64,000 nt of DNA from Myoxocephalus aenaeus (GCA_038501785.1 JBAMJR010000243.1:2083501-2147500), one strand, 5' to 3'; shown: positions 12,474 through 23,524, numbered from the stretch's first letter. Notes: generated from the sequence alone by a model not told the origin. Program-made: numbers and translations.

Positions 12474-12644
12474 CTAGCAGCTCCGGTTAGCATGTAGCTT
12501 GGTGCATGTAGCTTCACTGCTTTGCTGCTGAATATTTAAATCCGGATGTTCGGGTCCCAACTCTTTCAGCCTCTTCTTGTCAACATCTGATCGTGGATTG
12601 AAAGGTGTTTCGCATAGAGATACCACAGAGTTTTCAGTCGCCAT
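12474..12644 (-). pseudogene. hAT (ZMYM1-like) transposase N-terminal remnant
   Basis: From ATG 12642-12644 the frame reads MATENSVVSLCETPFNPRSD, then VDKKRLKELGPEHPDLNIQQ, and runs to a stop after LHANRSC at about 12475. The segment K-x-L-G-P-x-x-P-D-L-x-I-Q-Q immediately before the TTF-type zinc finger is characteristic of ZMYM1-like hAT transposases. The zinc finger and catalytic core that should follow are gone, so the last 15 or so codons are probably read-through of non-coding sequence. Confidence 0.5.
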
Positions 12645-13146
12645 ACTAACATAATCAAAGTCTCTGCTAGCTGTGTTGCTCGCGTAGCTACATGGGACGT
12701 GAGGGAATGATAAAGGTCTCTGATTGGACGAATAGTCCAACCACGTTGCAATAAGAAACGATGTCATTGGCTAGGGCGCAGATTCGTGCGCCCGAAGATT
12801 CACGTTTCATCCGCCAATGAGAAGCTGTCCTTGCCGTCACGAGGGTGAAATGTTTGTTAGCTTTCCATAGACACACATTGGGCCGGCGCCCCGAGAGGGG
12901 AGGGGCTTTTCTCAGTAATGATGAATGGCGATATATTATATTTAACTTAAGTGGTTGTTGACAGGGGCTTACGGTCTCCCACACACACATTTAGCGCGTC
13001 AACACGGTATATTTCTTATTTAAATTATTTGATATATAATGTTTTTTGACAGTATATATTATATATTTTTTTCTTCTTTTTTTTTTTCATTGCAAAATTT
13101 TAGGAGGGGCGGCGCCCTAGCGCCCTCTATTGACGCACCGCCACTG

Positions 13147-15746
13147 CTTATGACCCTTTTTTGTAATGTGCAAATCTTTTGTATAGTGCTTTTGTATGCA
13201 TTTCCCCATACCTCAGCACAGTAGGACAGATACGGATCAATAAGTGCATAATAAAGAATTTTGAGTGATTTCTGATCTAAAAAGTGTTTGGTTTTTCCCA
13301 GTATTCCAATGCTTCTGGATACTTTGGAGCACAAATATTTAATATGAGGTTTCCAGCAGAGCTTATGATCAATTAAAACCCCCAGAAACTTAATTTCGTG
13401 AACTCTTTCAATTGTTATGTTTTCAATTTCCAAACTCACATCTTGCTTAATTTGACGATTTCCAAATATCATAAACTTTGTTTTGTTCAGGTTTAACGAT
13501 AATTTGTTTACATCAAACCAACATTTAATTTTTTTCAATTCACTTTTGACCATTAATAATAGCTGCTGCAAATCTTCCCCCGAACATAAAATATTTGTGT
13601 CATCTGCAAAAACCACCAATTTTAAAATATTTGACACTTTCCAAATATCATTAATATATAAAATAAACAGTTTGGGTCCCAACACTGACCCCTGTGGAAC
13701 ACCGCAGGTCGTATTTAGGCACATTGATTTATGGTTACCCAGTTGGACAAATTGCTTCCTATTACGAATATAGCTTTGTAACCAGGTGAGTGCTACCCCT
13801 CTGACACCATACCACTCCATTTTTTTTAGCAATATCCCATGGTCAATTGTATCAAAAGCCTTCTTTAGGTCAATAAAAACACCAATTGCATATTTCCTTT
13901 TATCAATGCATCCTGAGATTTCTTCTACTAGCTCCATAAGGGCCATGGATGTTGATCTAGATGATCTAAAACCGTACTGACTATCATTTAATAAATTATG
14001 TTTGTCAATAAAATCATCCAGTCTTTTCACAAATAGTTTCTCCAGTATCTTTGAGAACTGTGGTAGTAGGGAAACAGGTCTATAATTTGTGAATTGATGT
14101 TTATTGCCGGCTTTGTATATTGGAATGACTTTAGCCAGTTTCATTTTATCTGGGAAGGTGCCGGTTTTGAATGACAAGTTGCACATATGAGTTAGTGGAT
14201 CAGCAATTCCTTCAATTATTTTCTTTATCAATGACATATCAATGTCATTCCAATCAGTGGAAGTTTTGTTGGTACTATTATTTACTATATCAATAATTTC
14301 CATCCTATCAACCGTTCCCAAAGACATTGAATCGGCAGTTCTCTCGTCCCATTCCATTACTTCTGGTGTCTTTCCAGTATCCTTTATTTCTTTGGCAAGA
14401 TTGGGCCCAACGTCAACAAAGAAGTTATTAAAACCATCAACCACCTCCTTCATTGTAATAATTTGCCTTCCCTTATCTGTGAAGTGATCAGGATATGTTA
14501 GATTTTTTTGTTTATTTCTAATAATATTATTTAATATATTCCATATACCTTTAACATTATTTTTATTCTTATCTAGTAGTTTAGTATAATAATCCTTCTT
14601 GCACAGTCTCATAATAGTTATTAATTTATTTTTATATTTCTTATATTTAATCTCTGCCTCCTTCGTTTTCATTTTTATAAAGTGTCTATACAAGCTATTC
14701 TTTTTTTTACATGCATTTTGAAGCCCCTTGGTCATCCAGGGGTTTCCTGCAAAACGATTGTTGGTCTTATACGGCTTGCGAGGGCAGTGCTTAGCATATA
14801 GATCATTGAATGTATCTAAAATTATATCATAAACCTTATCTGCCTCTGTTTCATTGTACACACTGGTCCAATTCCAACTCATTAGCTCATTTTTTAGAGC
14901 AGCTATAGATTCTTCAGTTCTTATTCTTTTATATTTAATTTCCTTTAACTCACTCTTTTTTCTATAATTACATTCATAAATTAGAAAGACAGGCAGGTGA
15001 TCACTAATATCGTTCATTAATATTCCACTTATCACTTTACTCTCCATATTATTTGTAAAAATATTATCAATTAGGGAGGCACAATGTGATGTTATTCTGG
15101 TTGGTTTGGTTATTGTTGGGAAGAGACTCATACTATACATTATTTCAATAAATTCATTTGTTGATTTATGCTTGTTTGGATTCAATAAATCAATATTATA
15201 ATCCCCACAAATATAAATATTTTTTTGTTTTGTTGAGCTAAACAATTTTTCCATATTTGTGATAAATGTATCAATATTGGATCCTGGTTTTCTGTAGAGA
15301 CAGCTGATAATTACATTTTTCATTCTCCCCATTTCTATTTCAATAGTAATACTTTCCATTACATCATCAATAGTTACTGACAAGTTATCTAGAACCTTGT
15401 AAGATAGACCTTCTTCCACAAATAGTGCTACACCACCACCAGGTCCATTTGCTCTACTATTGCTATGAAACTCATATCCCTTAATAAAGAAGTCAGACCC
15501 CCTCTCTGCATTTATCCATGTTTCTGAAATGGCAATAATGTTGAAGGGTTTTTTGAACTGACTTATGTAATCTTTTATACTTAGAACATTTGCGTAAAGA
15601 CTTCTACTATTGAAATGGATAATAGATATACCAAGGTCATATTTAATAGTGGTATTGAACTGTTCCTCCGTGTAGTAGCAACAATTTGGATAGATGTTAT
15701 CAAGAAGGTTCTGATCAGGATCTATGTCTTGTTCAACTTCTATCAT
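13147..15746 (-). pseudogene. LINE ORF2: endonuclease + reverse transcriptase, 5' part
   Basis: A 2.6-kb uninterrupted frame. I start it at the first ATG (15746, MIEVEQDID); an upstream in-frame TTG gives 15 more codons but no ATG. Endonuclease (about residues 38-255): Asn in IIHFNSRSL (46), Glu in SETW (75), GDYN (181-184), SDHLPV (248-253), i.e. the APE-type catalytic set is intact. Reverse transcriptase (about 545-830): NYRPVSLLP, catalytic Asp in FIDLKKAFDTIDH (626), CGVPQGSVLGP (681), FADDT (713-717), then KFLGVLIDHKL. It is broken after LQKRVI by the hAT at 13146; without the insertion the total would be 988 residues with no internal stop. Confidence 0.9.
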
Positions 15747-15822
15747 GAGTAAAGCATAGAAGTGCAAATAGTGTAGTACATATAAGAACAATGGCTATTT
15801 GTCCATGAGAAAACAGCAGAAT

Positions 15823-16214
15823 CTAATTGTCTCTGTCAAATCTTTCAAATTGATCCATGCTCCTAATGCACACCCCTTTGGAGTTCTCTGGTGCGCCATT
15901 TGGTTTAATAAAAACCTTACAGTTGACAGTCCAAGTGGTCTGAATTTTGTCCTGTTTCTTGAGCTGTCTCGCCTTCCAGGCTATATCTGCATTTTTCTTG
16001 GTAAGGTGCTCATTTATGTAAACATTTGTGCCTTTTAACTTCCTTCCCTGTCTGAGCAGATCAACTTTGTGTCTTCTGTTGGTAAAGCGAATGATTACAG
16101 CAGGTATGGTGGGCCTGCCTTTTATGATCTTAGCTAGTAGAGGGTGGCATACCTCAATATCATCGCTTTTAATGTCAATGTTCAGACGCTGTTCCTGGAG
16201 CTGTGTGTGCCTAC
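15823..16214 (-). pseudogene. LINE ORF1 C-terminal fragment
   Basis: Minus-strand frame open from the junction at 16214 to TAG at 15823-15825: HTQLQEQRLNIDIKSDDIEV, KIIKGRPTIPAVIIRFTNRR, KLKGTNVYINEHLTKKNADI, KIQTTWTVNCKVFIKPNGAP. It is rich in Lys/Arg and belongs to the nucleic-acid-binding ORF1 type whose conserved RFTNRR...INEHLTKKNADIA block is found in fish and insect Jockey-group LINEs. It lies 77 bases upstream of the ORF2 ATG, as expected for ORF1-ORF2 order. The N-terminal half is missing. Confidence 0.75.
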
Positions 16215-16622
16215 CAGTGGCGGGCCGTGCATTTTTTACCTAGGCCTGCTGTCTGATATCGTATACATAAATACGCGCATGACGGGATGCTGTTCAGTGT
16301 GTGGGACTTCCACAACAGCAGTAGCGTGTAGCATGCCGTGAACTTACATTTACGTTGAGATCGGTCGACCAATGACAGTTCTCTCTACAGTCAGAGCTTG
16401 CGCAAGAAGGTGGAACGTGAGGGAGATACCATTTCCAAAACTTGTAAGGGGGTAATAATTATTACCCCCTTACAAGTTTTGGAAATGGTACGTCCGGGAA
16501 AATAACTATTTTCCCCGACGTAGCAAAATCCCGGACGTTTTTGGAATCCCTGCCGGACGCTTTTTTTAGGTCTCGAAAAGAGGACATGTCCGGGAAAAAG
16601 AGGACGTCTGGTCACCCTAGCT
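16215..16622. mobile_element. hAT-like terminus and a second transposon end
   Basis: CAGTGGCGGGCCGTGCATTT at 16215 is a typical fish hAT 5' end and interrupts LINE ORF1. I found no matching right end or copy of the flanking GTGCCTAC to the right, so the element is incomplete or rearranged. At 16491-16620 a different terminus is seen, ending GGACGTCTGGTCACCCTAG, with repeated TCCGGGA/GGACGT motifs. The perfect palindrome at 16427-16490 sits between them. Confidence 0.5.
16427..16490. repeat. Perfect 64-bp palindrome (no spacer)
   Basis: Arms 16427-16458 and 16459-16490 are exact reverse complements (arm begins TACCATTTCCAAAACTTG and ends GGGGGTAATAA). No loop and no mismatch; symmetry stops sharply on both sides. 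Confidence 0.97.
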
Positions 16623-17740
16623 TAACCCAGTGCTCCTGTTCTGCTCTCGTATTCAGCACCAGAACCAGAGAAATGAGCTATCTAACTTGAATTAAGATCT
16701 ATTACATGTTTACATATCAGCTCTTCATATTCACCGCTCTGAAGTTATAGTACACTTTGATGTAAATTTAAATGTAAAAGCAATGCATTCTGGGAGTCAT
16801 AGCGCTTGCTTCCATGATCCTACGGTCAAGTGTTTCTATTCACAGTAATTTACTGCGTACCGCTGAGAATCATAGTAACGTTTGTTTTGAAGTTCTCATG
16901 AATACTGAGCTAGCTGCTTAGTTTTGCAATTCCTCTGTCAATCTCGTCATTTTCTATTTGAATTAGAATGTCTTCCGTGTTATTGCGTAAATCACTTTAG
17001 TTTTACCAGATTAAGATAAAACATTTAAAACTCACGGCTATCTTTATTTTCACCGTTGCTCGGTTCGTGCTCGTCGCAGCAGCAGGAGACCCGTTCCCTG
17101 GAAAAAAATAGTTAATGAGTGGTGCAAGTCTCAGAGAAACAAAGGCTAAAGTGTGGGCATTTTTTTATTTTCACCCCACCAGTTTGGGAAAGTCAAGTGG
17201 ATTAAGTTTTGATCTTCAGTCCAGACGAAAAGCGCAAGAAGGACGACTACTAACTACCTCAAGGTAAGTCCAGTTTCAACTTAAGATACGTTTTCGAACA
17301 CCTTTGCTAACGTGTAGGTTAGCTTTAGCACATGTTTCTCCATGTGGTCGGCATGCACGTTAGCTAGCTAAGCCGTTAGCTGTTCTTAGCTTACTTAACA
17401 TTTAAATACTGAATACTATGAGTAATAGGTAACAAAAAAATAACAAGGGAGACAAGGCAGCAGTCTAGCTTATTTAGTTATCTAATAATGTTCAGTTGTC
17501 AATTGTGTGGCCATGCATGTGTTACTAAATATGCCTTTGCTCTCCAAAACATCCCCACATCAAATTTAAATGTGCTTTTTATGGTTGTAACCGTTCATTT
17601 GGCAAAGTTTTGGCTTTAAAATGTTGCATGCTTATAAAGCATGTTTAATGCTTGTTAATTTTACAGATGCTTCCACTACAGTTTTCTAAATGTTTTGGGG
17701 TAAAGAGCTGACAGTAAAAGTACCGTTATTTTTTTGTAAA
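16623..17740. other. Probable transposon-derived or unique sequence, unassigned
   Basis: No coding remnant. A GC-rich stretch at 17045-17100 and a donor-like CTCAAG/GTAAGT at 17258 give a faint resemblance to a 5' leader exon, but no reading frame supports a gene. Confidence 0.3.
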
Positions 17741-18140
17741 TAATTTAGCAAATGACTTTACATTTGGATTACAACAAGTTACTGTATAAGAGAGTAGTGA
17801 TGCTGTGAATTGTACAGGCAAAACTGATAACAGTAAATTACTGTATCAAAGGAATGCAGCAAGCTGCTGTATTATTTTGATACAGTAGAGATGCTGTGCA
17901 TTTTACAGTAATTTACAGGGGAAACTGCTGCCAGTAATTTACTGTAATTTTGAATTACAGTAAATTACTGTATCAAAGGAATACAGCAAGGCGCTGTACA
18001 TTTTACAGTAATTTGCAGGAGAAACTGCTGCCAGTAATTTACTGTAATTTTGAATTATTACAGTATCTCTACTGTATCAAAGGAATACAGCAGCTTGTAA
18101 GCAGCTTGTAAATTACTGTAATTTTACATTAAAAAGTTGT
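17741..18140. repeat. Tandem ~110-bp units of TTACAGTAA-type palindromic sequence
   Basis: Three diverged units share the blocks TTTACAGTAATTT, GGAGAAACTGCTGCCAGTAA, TTTACTGTAATTTTGAATTA and ACTGTATCAAAGGAATACAG. Every block is rich in the inverted pair TACAGTAA / TTACTGTA, so the region can fold extensively. It looks like the interior of a non-autonomous DNA transposon; the superfamily is not determined. Confidence 0.7.
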
Positions 18141-19095
18141 ACGGTGTACATGCACAATCAAAAGCTATTGCTACTCGACTCCCAAACAAAAGGAAACTGA
18201 CATAATACTGCACAGTATTCAAGGTGAAATGCTGCAATAATATACAACAATTGTTTTTTAGCCACATTTCCACTCAAAGCTCATTAACTCATCGAAGTCA
18301 AAACGTCATCCAAACATCTCTCGACTCGACTCAATAGGTCCTCCTCACCTGCCGTCACTTCACTGTGTGCACTATAAACATATATGATATATAATCATAG
18401 ATGTTCCAAGTCCTCATCCATCACTTTGACCAACGCCATCCCATTTCTCCGTAGCTTCTGGACAATGACCACCTCCACTACATTCACTCAGATTAAAAAT
18501 CTCAGCTCTGCTCAATCTATTCTCAGTAACCAGGATGTTGGGGTTACGCCCCACAACGCGTTTGGCCCACGGGACGAGATACGCGAAGTTCATGCCTGCC
18601 ATCTTGATCACATTTAATTGAATAAATCTGTAAAAAGCCTCTATTTTATGGTGTGGTCATTGCAATTTCAGAAGCAGGATCACTCCTCAACCGTGCCACT
18701 TCCCACAAAATAGTTTACAAACAATTTATGACAATAATCAAGGCAAAATAACAGTTTGGTCAAAAATAGACTATAGAAAAGGAAATGTAAAAATATAGCA
18801 ACACAGCAACAACAGCGTATTTCCTACAGATCATACACATTTCTGAATGATTGAACATGAGATACTAGCCTACTCTGGCTGACTATCCTGCAAAGATTGG
18901 GACATTGTTTTGTAAAATCTCATCGTTTTGCCCTCAGTTCTGCTGCCCATGTGCATTTCTTTCCAGTTATCAGCTCTCTTTCTTTCCGTCCTCTTTGCTG
19001 GATCACACCTCTGCTTTTGTCAACACTCACTGGCCACAATAACCCAATTACATGTTCCTCATTAGTTACTCCTTAGTTAGTCGAAATCCTTGTCG
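18141..19095. other. Intergenic, no gene recognised
   Basis: A minus-strand open stretch at 18414-18611 (KRVVGRNPNILVTENRLSRA) looks mildly protein-like but I cannot identify it and it has no supporting splice sites. Confidence 0.3.
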
Positions 19096-19127
19096 AAATG
19101 TGCGCACAATGCACTGTGCGCACATTT
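19096..19127. repeat. 13-bp inverted repeat hairpin
   Basis: Arms AAATGTGCGCACA (19096-19108) and TGTGCGCACATTT (19115-19127) with a 6-base loop. Each arm is itself partly self-complementary (TGTGCGCACA). Confidence 0.9.
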
Positions 19128-19255
19128 TCTTTTAATGACTTTTTCTTTTCTATCTTGAAAATAAACAACAATTGTTGTATGTTCTTGAGATGCAAGCTGC
19201 AAATACATTTGAAGGCTTGGTCATTGGTGTTTTTTGTAATTTATAACGATCACAT

Positions 19256-19346
19256 TATGGGTGAATGATGACGTGTAGAGTTGAAGCGCTTCCAGTGGTT
19301 GGAAGACTAGAAAAGCGAAAACAAGAACGGACCATTCACCATTTAT
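19256..19346 (+). mobile_element. SINE/L2 3' tail fragment
   Basis: GTGAATGATGACGTGTAG ... GAAGCGCTTCCAGTGGTTGG ... AGACTAGAAAAGCG ... ACGGACCATTCACCATTTA is the common fish L2-type SINE tail, also present at 53120-53218. No tRNA-like head is present here. Confidence 0.7.
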
Positions 19347-21582
19347 GTTCTCCGTCTGGTCTCCTGCATCCTGCATGTCCTGTCCCTCTTCACCTCCATT
19401 GCCAGGAGCTGTTGTCCTTCCTCGTGCATTGTCTCTGTGCTGGTGCTTTCACAGTAGCTGAGTGGCGCCTTCACGATTAGCTGCTTGCTAGTTGCTTCCT
19501 GGAATGCTAGCTTTAACCTTTAACACTACACCTACCAAGGCAGTCATTTTGACCGTTTTTAAATGAAATCTATATAACTATAGGTCCCTGACTTTTCCTA
19601 AATGTGTGTGTATTTTATTCTAACATTGTTATTTCATTCAAATTACAAAACACCAAAGAGTTATGAGTATTTCTACCTTTAATGGCCATAATGGTCATAT
19701 CGACTTCATACATTATCAGTGTCTCTGGATCGTTAACGGCCGGGAGGGAGAGAGAGATGGAGTGAAGTGTCGCTAAACATATTCTAATCTGGGATGAACT
19801 GCGTTTTAATAAACTATGATCATCTGGTCATGGATCACATCTCTCGGCCACGTCCAGGCGCCGTCTCACTCCCTCTTCCTCTTCCTCCTCTTCCTCTTCT
19901 CGTCGGCTCATGGGACTGAACAGCCAGAAGGCCAACTGCTATTTTCCTTCTGGGATTTCTCTTTTTCTTCTGCTCTGATGGCAACATGATGCCGGTGGGT
20001 GTTTGTATTATTATTATTACTGTATATCTTTCTGTGACATTTTGTGATGTTTATTTCAACTTTAGCTTTATAAGCGCCGCTTGCTCACGGAGTAACTTTG
20101 GAGCAACTTCAGTGTTAATAGGCTATGACTCTTTACGTGTAACCAATCAAATATGGCTGTGGGCGGGTCATTGAGCGAGGCTTCATTACAGATCCATTTA
20201 TTCTTAGATTTTAAAGTGATTATTGTTATTATAAGCAGATAATGTATAAACGGTTAGAATTACCTCCATGGTCATTAGTAGTTATACTAGTAGTTATAGA
20301 ATTCTGGAAGTTTTAATGTTAAGCTTAGTGAGACTTATTATTTCTAATGGACTGAGCTGATTTACATGTGGTGTCAGTCATTTGGCTCAAGTGCTAAATC
20401 CATAGGCCCATTATACAATTATCAGGGCCATAAACATAGATAGTTATACATATATAGTGTACCTATGCCCTTTTTTAACCTAATAGGTCAGTGTGTCCAG
20501 TGTTCGGTCGTTTGGTTTTTGATTTATAACTCTGGATTGGTTTATAATTCATATGTACTCTTTTTCCCCTAAAATGTGTCTATTTCTGGCAGCAGAACAG
20601 TGCATGTGGAATTGAGTCAGAATAAACTACTGTGTGTGTGTTTTTGGTAATGAAGGAACATGTTACCCAGCATTACAGTGAGGCTCATTGATTATAACAG
20701 TTTTTGGAGAACAGTATATACAATATACCAGGCTTGGATACCAACAATACTTGTTAGTAGATGCATACATTGTTGGTTTGGATCTGCCAAATGGTCCATT
20801 GATTTTTTTTGACGATTAGAAAAATATAGATTACAAAATATAGATTACAACCAAAACATGGGATACAACATAAGAAAATAGTCCTTTGGTTTCTAGGATT
20901 TCCCACCCATAAAAGTGTACCTTCAGTTTCTGTCTAAATCACAAATGCCTAATTACCTTTACCGACATCAATGTATTTCTTAACACAATGCCTGCATTCA
21001 CATTCCTTTTACTACAAAGTTGCACAGGCATTGCTCTGCTGTAGCGAGGAGACTGGGAGACGCAACTTGTCTGGTGCGTCTTAGCTTCAGATTGCATCAT
21101 TTTCTGAGTAGTATCTCCCAACATGGCCCAGATATCAGTCTCCTGCTGCAGACAGGGGTGTCACAACCGGATTTACATATAGCCCCAACAACACAGACAC
21201 CCAGGCGTACCACAACGCCACACACCAGCTCAATATTTCATAGCCATATGAAATATGCCTTAATGTGTGCACGGCATCTGCCATCTTTGGGGCTTTGCAG
21301 CCCCCAGGAGGCCCGTTTGATCTGTAATTGGGAAGTGTGCTGAATTAATCAGCAGTTTATGCACTTTTTAATTGAAATAACACTTTAAAAATACACTGAT
21401 AACACAGAGAACAACACCACTGATTCTTGCCATATTGTCTTTTTAGTATTGCCAGGTTACATTTCTTTAATGTGCAGACCAAACGATGTCTGGATGCTCA
21501 ATGTTTTGATTTTTTTCATTTTTTTTTTTGTGGGGGGGGGTTGTTTGGGGGTGGGAGGTGGCTATTGTTGATTTCTCCTCAA
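19347..21582. other. Intergenic, no gene recognised
   Basis: Mostly AT-rich unique DNA. A pyrimidine-rich TCCTCTTCC tract is at 19868-19905. A transposon-like stretch near 19515-19720 (CAAGGCAGTCATTTTGACCG ... AATGGCCATAATGGTCATAT) has no coding remnant. Confidence 0.35.
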
Positions 21583-21639
21583 ATATTCTGCAACAGTGAA
21601 ATGATATATATATATATATCATTCACTGTTGCAGAATAT
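21583..21639. repeat. 57-bp near-perfect palindrome centred on (TA)n
   Basis: ATATTCTGCAACAGTGAAAT on the left is answered by ATTCACTGTTGCAGAATAT on the right around a TATATA core. The only difference is one base inserted in an A/T run. Confidence 0.9.
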
Positions 21640-21849
21640 ATATACTGCCCTGCCCTCTGCCAACAGAGAACTGTAGTATCTCAATCTCTAGCTTTAGAGT
21701 TAATGTCAAACTCAAAGAGAATTTTCATGGACTCTGCCGTTTCCCTCAGCTCTTCAGAGTTTTTTTGCCCCCTACAAACTTTGCTCTCCTCAGCCTCTTC
21801 TGAGTCAGAACTTATTCATTATGATGAAACCCTATGGGATGTACCATTT

Positions 21850-22410
21850 CGTTTTGACGGAGGCCCAAAATATATCACAATATATCACAATCAATACAAA
21901 TCAACAGTTATCATTAAGACAATGTACAGACAGATAATCAACAAAAATAATGAAAAAACAAGACAAACCACATACATTAATTAATGCAAACATTGCAACC
22001 ACAAGGTGGCCAATAGATAGCCAGTGAAGTAAGAGTGGATCACCACAATTAATCAGGTATAAAGAACAGAAAGGTATAAATAGAGAAAGCTCCTTGAAAA
22101 CAAGAGCAGTTAATTATACAGGGTGTGCTTGAACATACCACTTAAGTGACGAAATGGATCTAATGGTAGCAAGTAAACCATTCCAATCTGCTGGGGCTTT
22201 GAACATAAAAGCTTTTTTGCCTATTGTTTTCTGAGCACGAGATCTGAGAAGAGGGCCTGACTTTATAATTTGATGTTCAAGGTTCAAGATACAAGAGACT
22301 TTGAATCTGAAGATCAGATGTGTTCCCATGTTGTACAACACATTGTTATCTGTTGTAAAAGTATGAATTAATCCACAGAACAGCATTTTCAGTAAAACCA
22401 AAAGCATGTT
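21850..22410 (-). mobile_element. LINE 3' end with ORF2 C-terminal remnant
   Basis: A minus-strand frame at 22114-22407 reads SGPLLRSRAQKTIGKKAFMF, KAPADWNGLLATIRSISSLK, which matches the R-T-x-x-G-x-x-A-F-x-x-x-A-P-x-x-W-N end of L2/Rex-type ORF2 proteins. The AT-rich sequence from 22113 down to about 21850 would be its 3' UTR. It is a degraded, 5'-truncated copy. Confidence 0.55.
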
Positions 22411-23210
22411 TAGTTGATTTAGAAGCAGATAGCTGTAGATTCACCATTATCTGCAGAAGATATAAACATTATTGATTTAACTATGGTAGTAGTTGTGGAG
22501 AGGTAAAGTCAGATTGAAAGGGTAGTGTTGATACTGCGGTGGTGTTGGCGTTGATTATGAATTCATTTTTTTCCAAAGACTTTAGCGATAGAATATATCG
22601 TGAATATAGGTATTTAAATGTTAAGGACTGGAGTGATGTTTGCATTTTTCCAGATGGCTGGTAATTCACCTGCAGACAAAGAAGTGTTGAATAAATTTGC
22701 AAATGGATACATAAGAACATAGGGATCTAGTTTAATAAACATGTTTTCTATTTCATCAAGTCCAGCACCACCTTTATTTCATTCATGACATTCTAAACTT
22801 CATTTGGGAAAACCTTTCTGAAACAAAAAAGAACTGCAGCAAGGTGAAGTCTTACTAAAAGAGCCTGTAAGAGCCAGGTAATGCTTGTAAGTGCATTGCC
22901 GATTGGTGCCAGATCAGGTAACCACCAGGCAACGTCCCCAATCCTGAGAAGCTCCTAGTTGCTGCAGTACTTCAGCGCCACGAGGCCGGTGAACTTATAG
23001 GTTGCAGGATCTTGGCCATTCTCTGCTGTGCAAATTACCTGCAAGCTGGGCCAGAGCTAACGTGATCTCAGAGAAAGTTCATTCATTTCAGGATGTACAA
23101 TATCACAGACCTGCAGTAACTCTATATCATTGTGATGAAAGATCAAAGGTATTGCCATAACCTCCTCTCTACCGCCTTCTGCTTCATGGATTATCAGGAT
23201 CATGGACCAT
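22411..23210. other. Intergenic, no gene recognised
   Basis: Nothing that I can support. The sequence from 22800 to 23200 may be the upstream part of the repeat that ends at 23522. Confidence 0.3.
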
Positions 23211-23524
23211 GCCTAATACTCATTATATGAATAATTTCTGTCATATTCATTGAATGTGCTGTAACTACGCTATTCATTCTGGTCACATGACATCTATTGC
23301 TTCTGTCCATCCGGGGAGAGGGATCCTCCTCTGTTGCTCTCCCTCAGGTTTCTTCCCTTTTTTCCCTGTGAAAGGGTTTTTACTATCTTTTTAGGGGAGT
23401 TTTTCCTGATCCGATGTGAGGTCCCGGGACACGGATGTTATGTGTACAGATTGTAAAGCCCTCCGAGGCAAACTTGTATTTGTGATGTTGGGCTATATAA
23501 AATAAACTGAATTGAATTGAATAA
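23211..23524 (+). mobile_element. Retroelement 3' end, tail (ATTGA)n
   Basis: A common fish retroelement 3' region: TCTGTCCATCCGGGGAGAGG, GTTGCTCTCCCTCAGGTTTC, GTTTTTCCTGATCCGATGTG, CAGATTGTAAAGCCCTCCGA, and AAATAAACTGAATTGAATTG. A second truncated copy of its last ~95 bp lies at 32530-32622 on the same strand. Non-coding; it ends with a short ATTGA tandem like LINE tails. Confidence 0.7.

Larger units (their letters stand above)
11660..13146 (-). mobile_element. hAT transposon, internally deleted, 1487 bp
   Basis: Both ends carry the inverted terminal motif CAGTGGCGG / CCGCCACTG, followed inward by G-rich runs with GGGCGC on each side. It is flanked by perfect 8-bp direct repeats CTTATGAC (11652-11659 and 13147-13154). 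An 8-bp duplication with CAGTG-type ends defines the hAT superfamily. Two minus-strand exon remnants of a transposase remain (12533-12644 and 11869-12018), followed by a polyadenylation signal at 11777-11782. The catalytic middle is missing, so the copy cannot move by itself. A (CA)n tract lies at 12178-12238. Confidence 0.88.
10985..16214 (-). mobile_element. Nearly complete LINE (Jockey superfamily, L2/CR1-like), split by a hAT
   Basis: Read on the minus strand: partial ORF1 (16214-15823), a short gap, ORF2 with apurinic-type endonuclease and reverse transcriptase (15746-13147), a 1495-bp interruption, the ORF2 C-terminus (11651-11285) and a 3' UTR of about 300 bp ending in the A/T-rich, TTCAA-containing sequence near 10988. 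The ORF1 5' half is missing: at 16215 the sequence changes to a hAT-like terminus. The clade is not fixed by eye; the CGVPQGSVLGP and FADDT boxes and the CISVYGVKLWN C-terminal block fit the L2/CR1/Crack assemblage. Confidence 0.85.

Noticed and set aside
13059..13146. The last ~30 codons of the 910-codon LINE frame (GGASIEGARAPPLLKFCNEK)
   Set aside because: They are read-through into the hAT terminus, not LINE protein.
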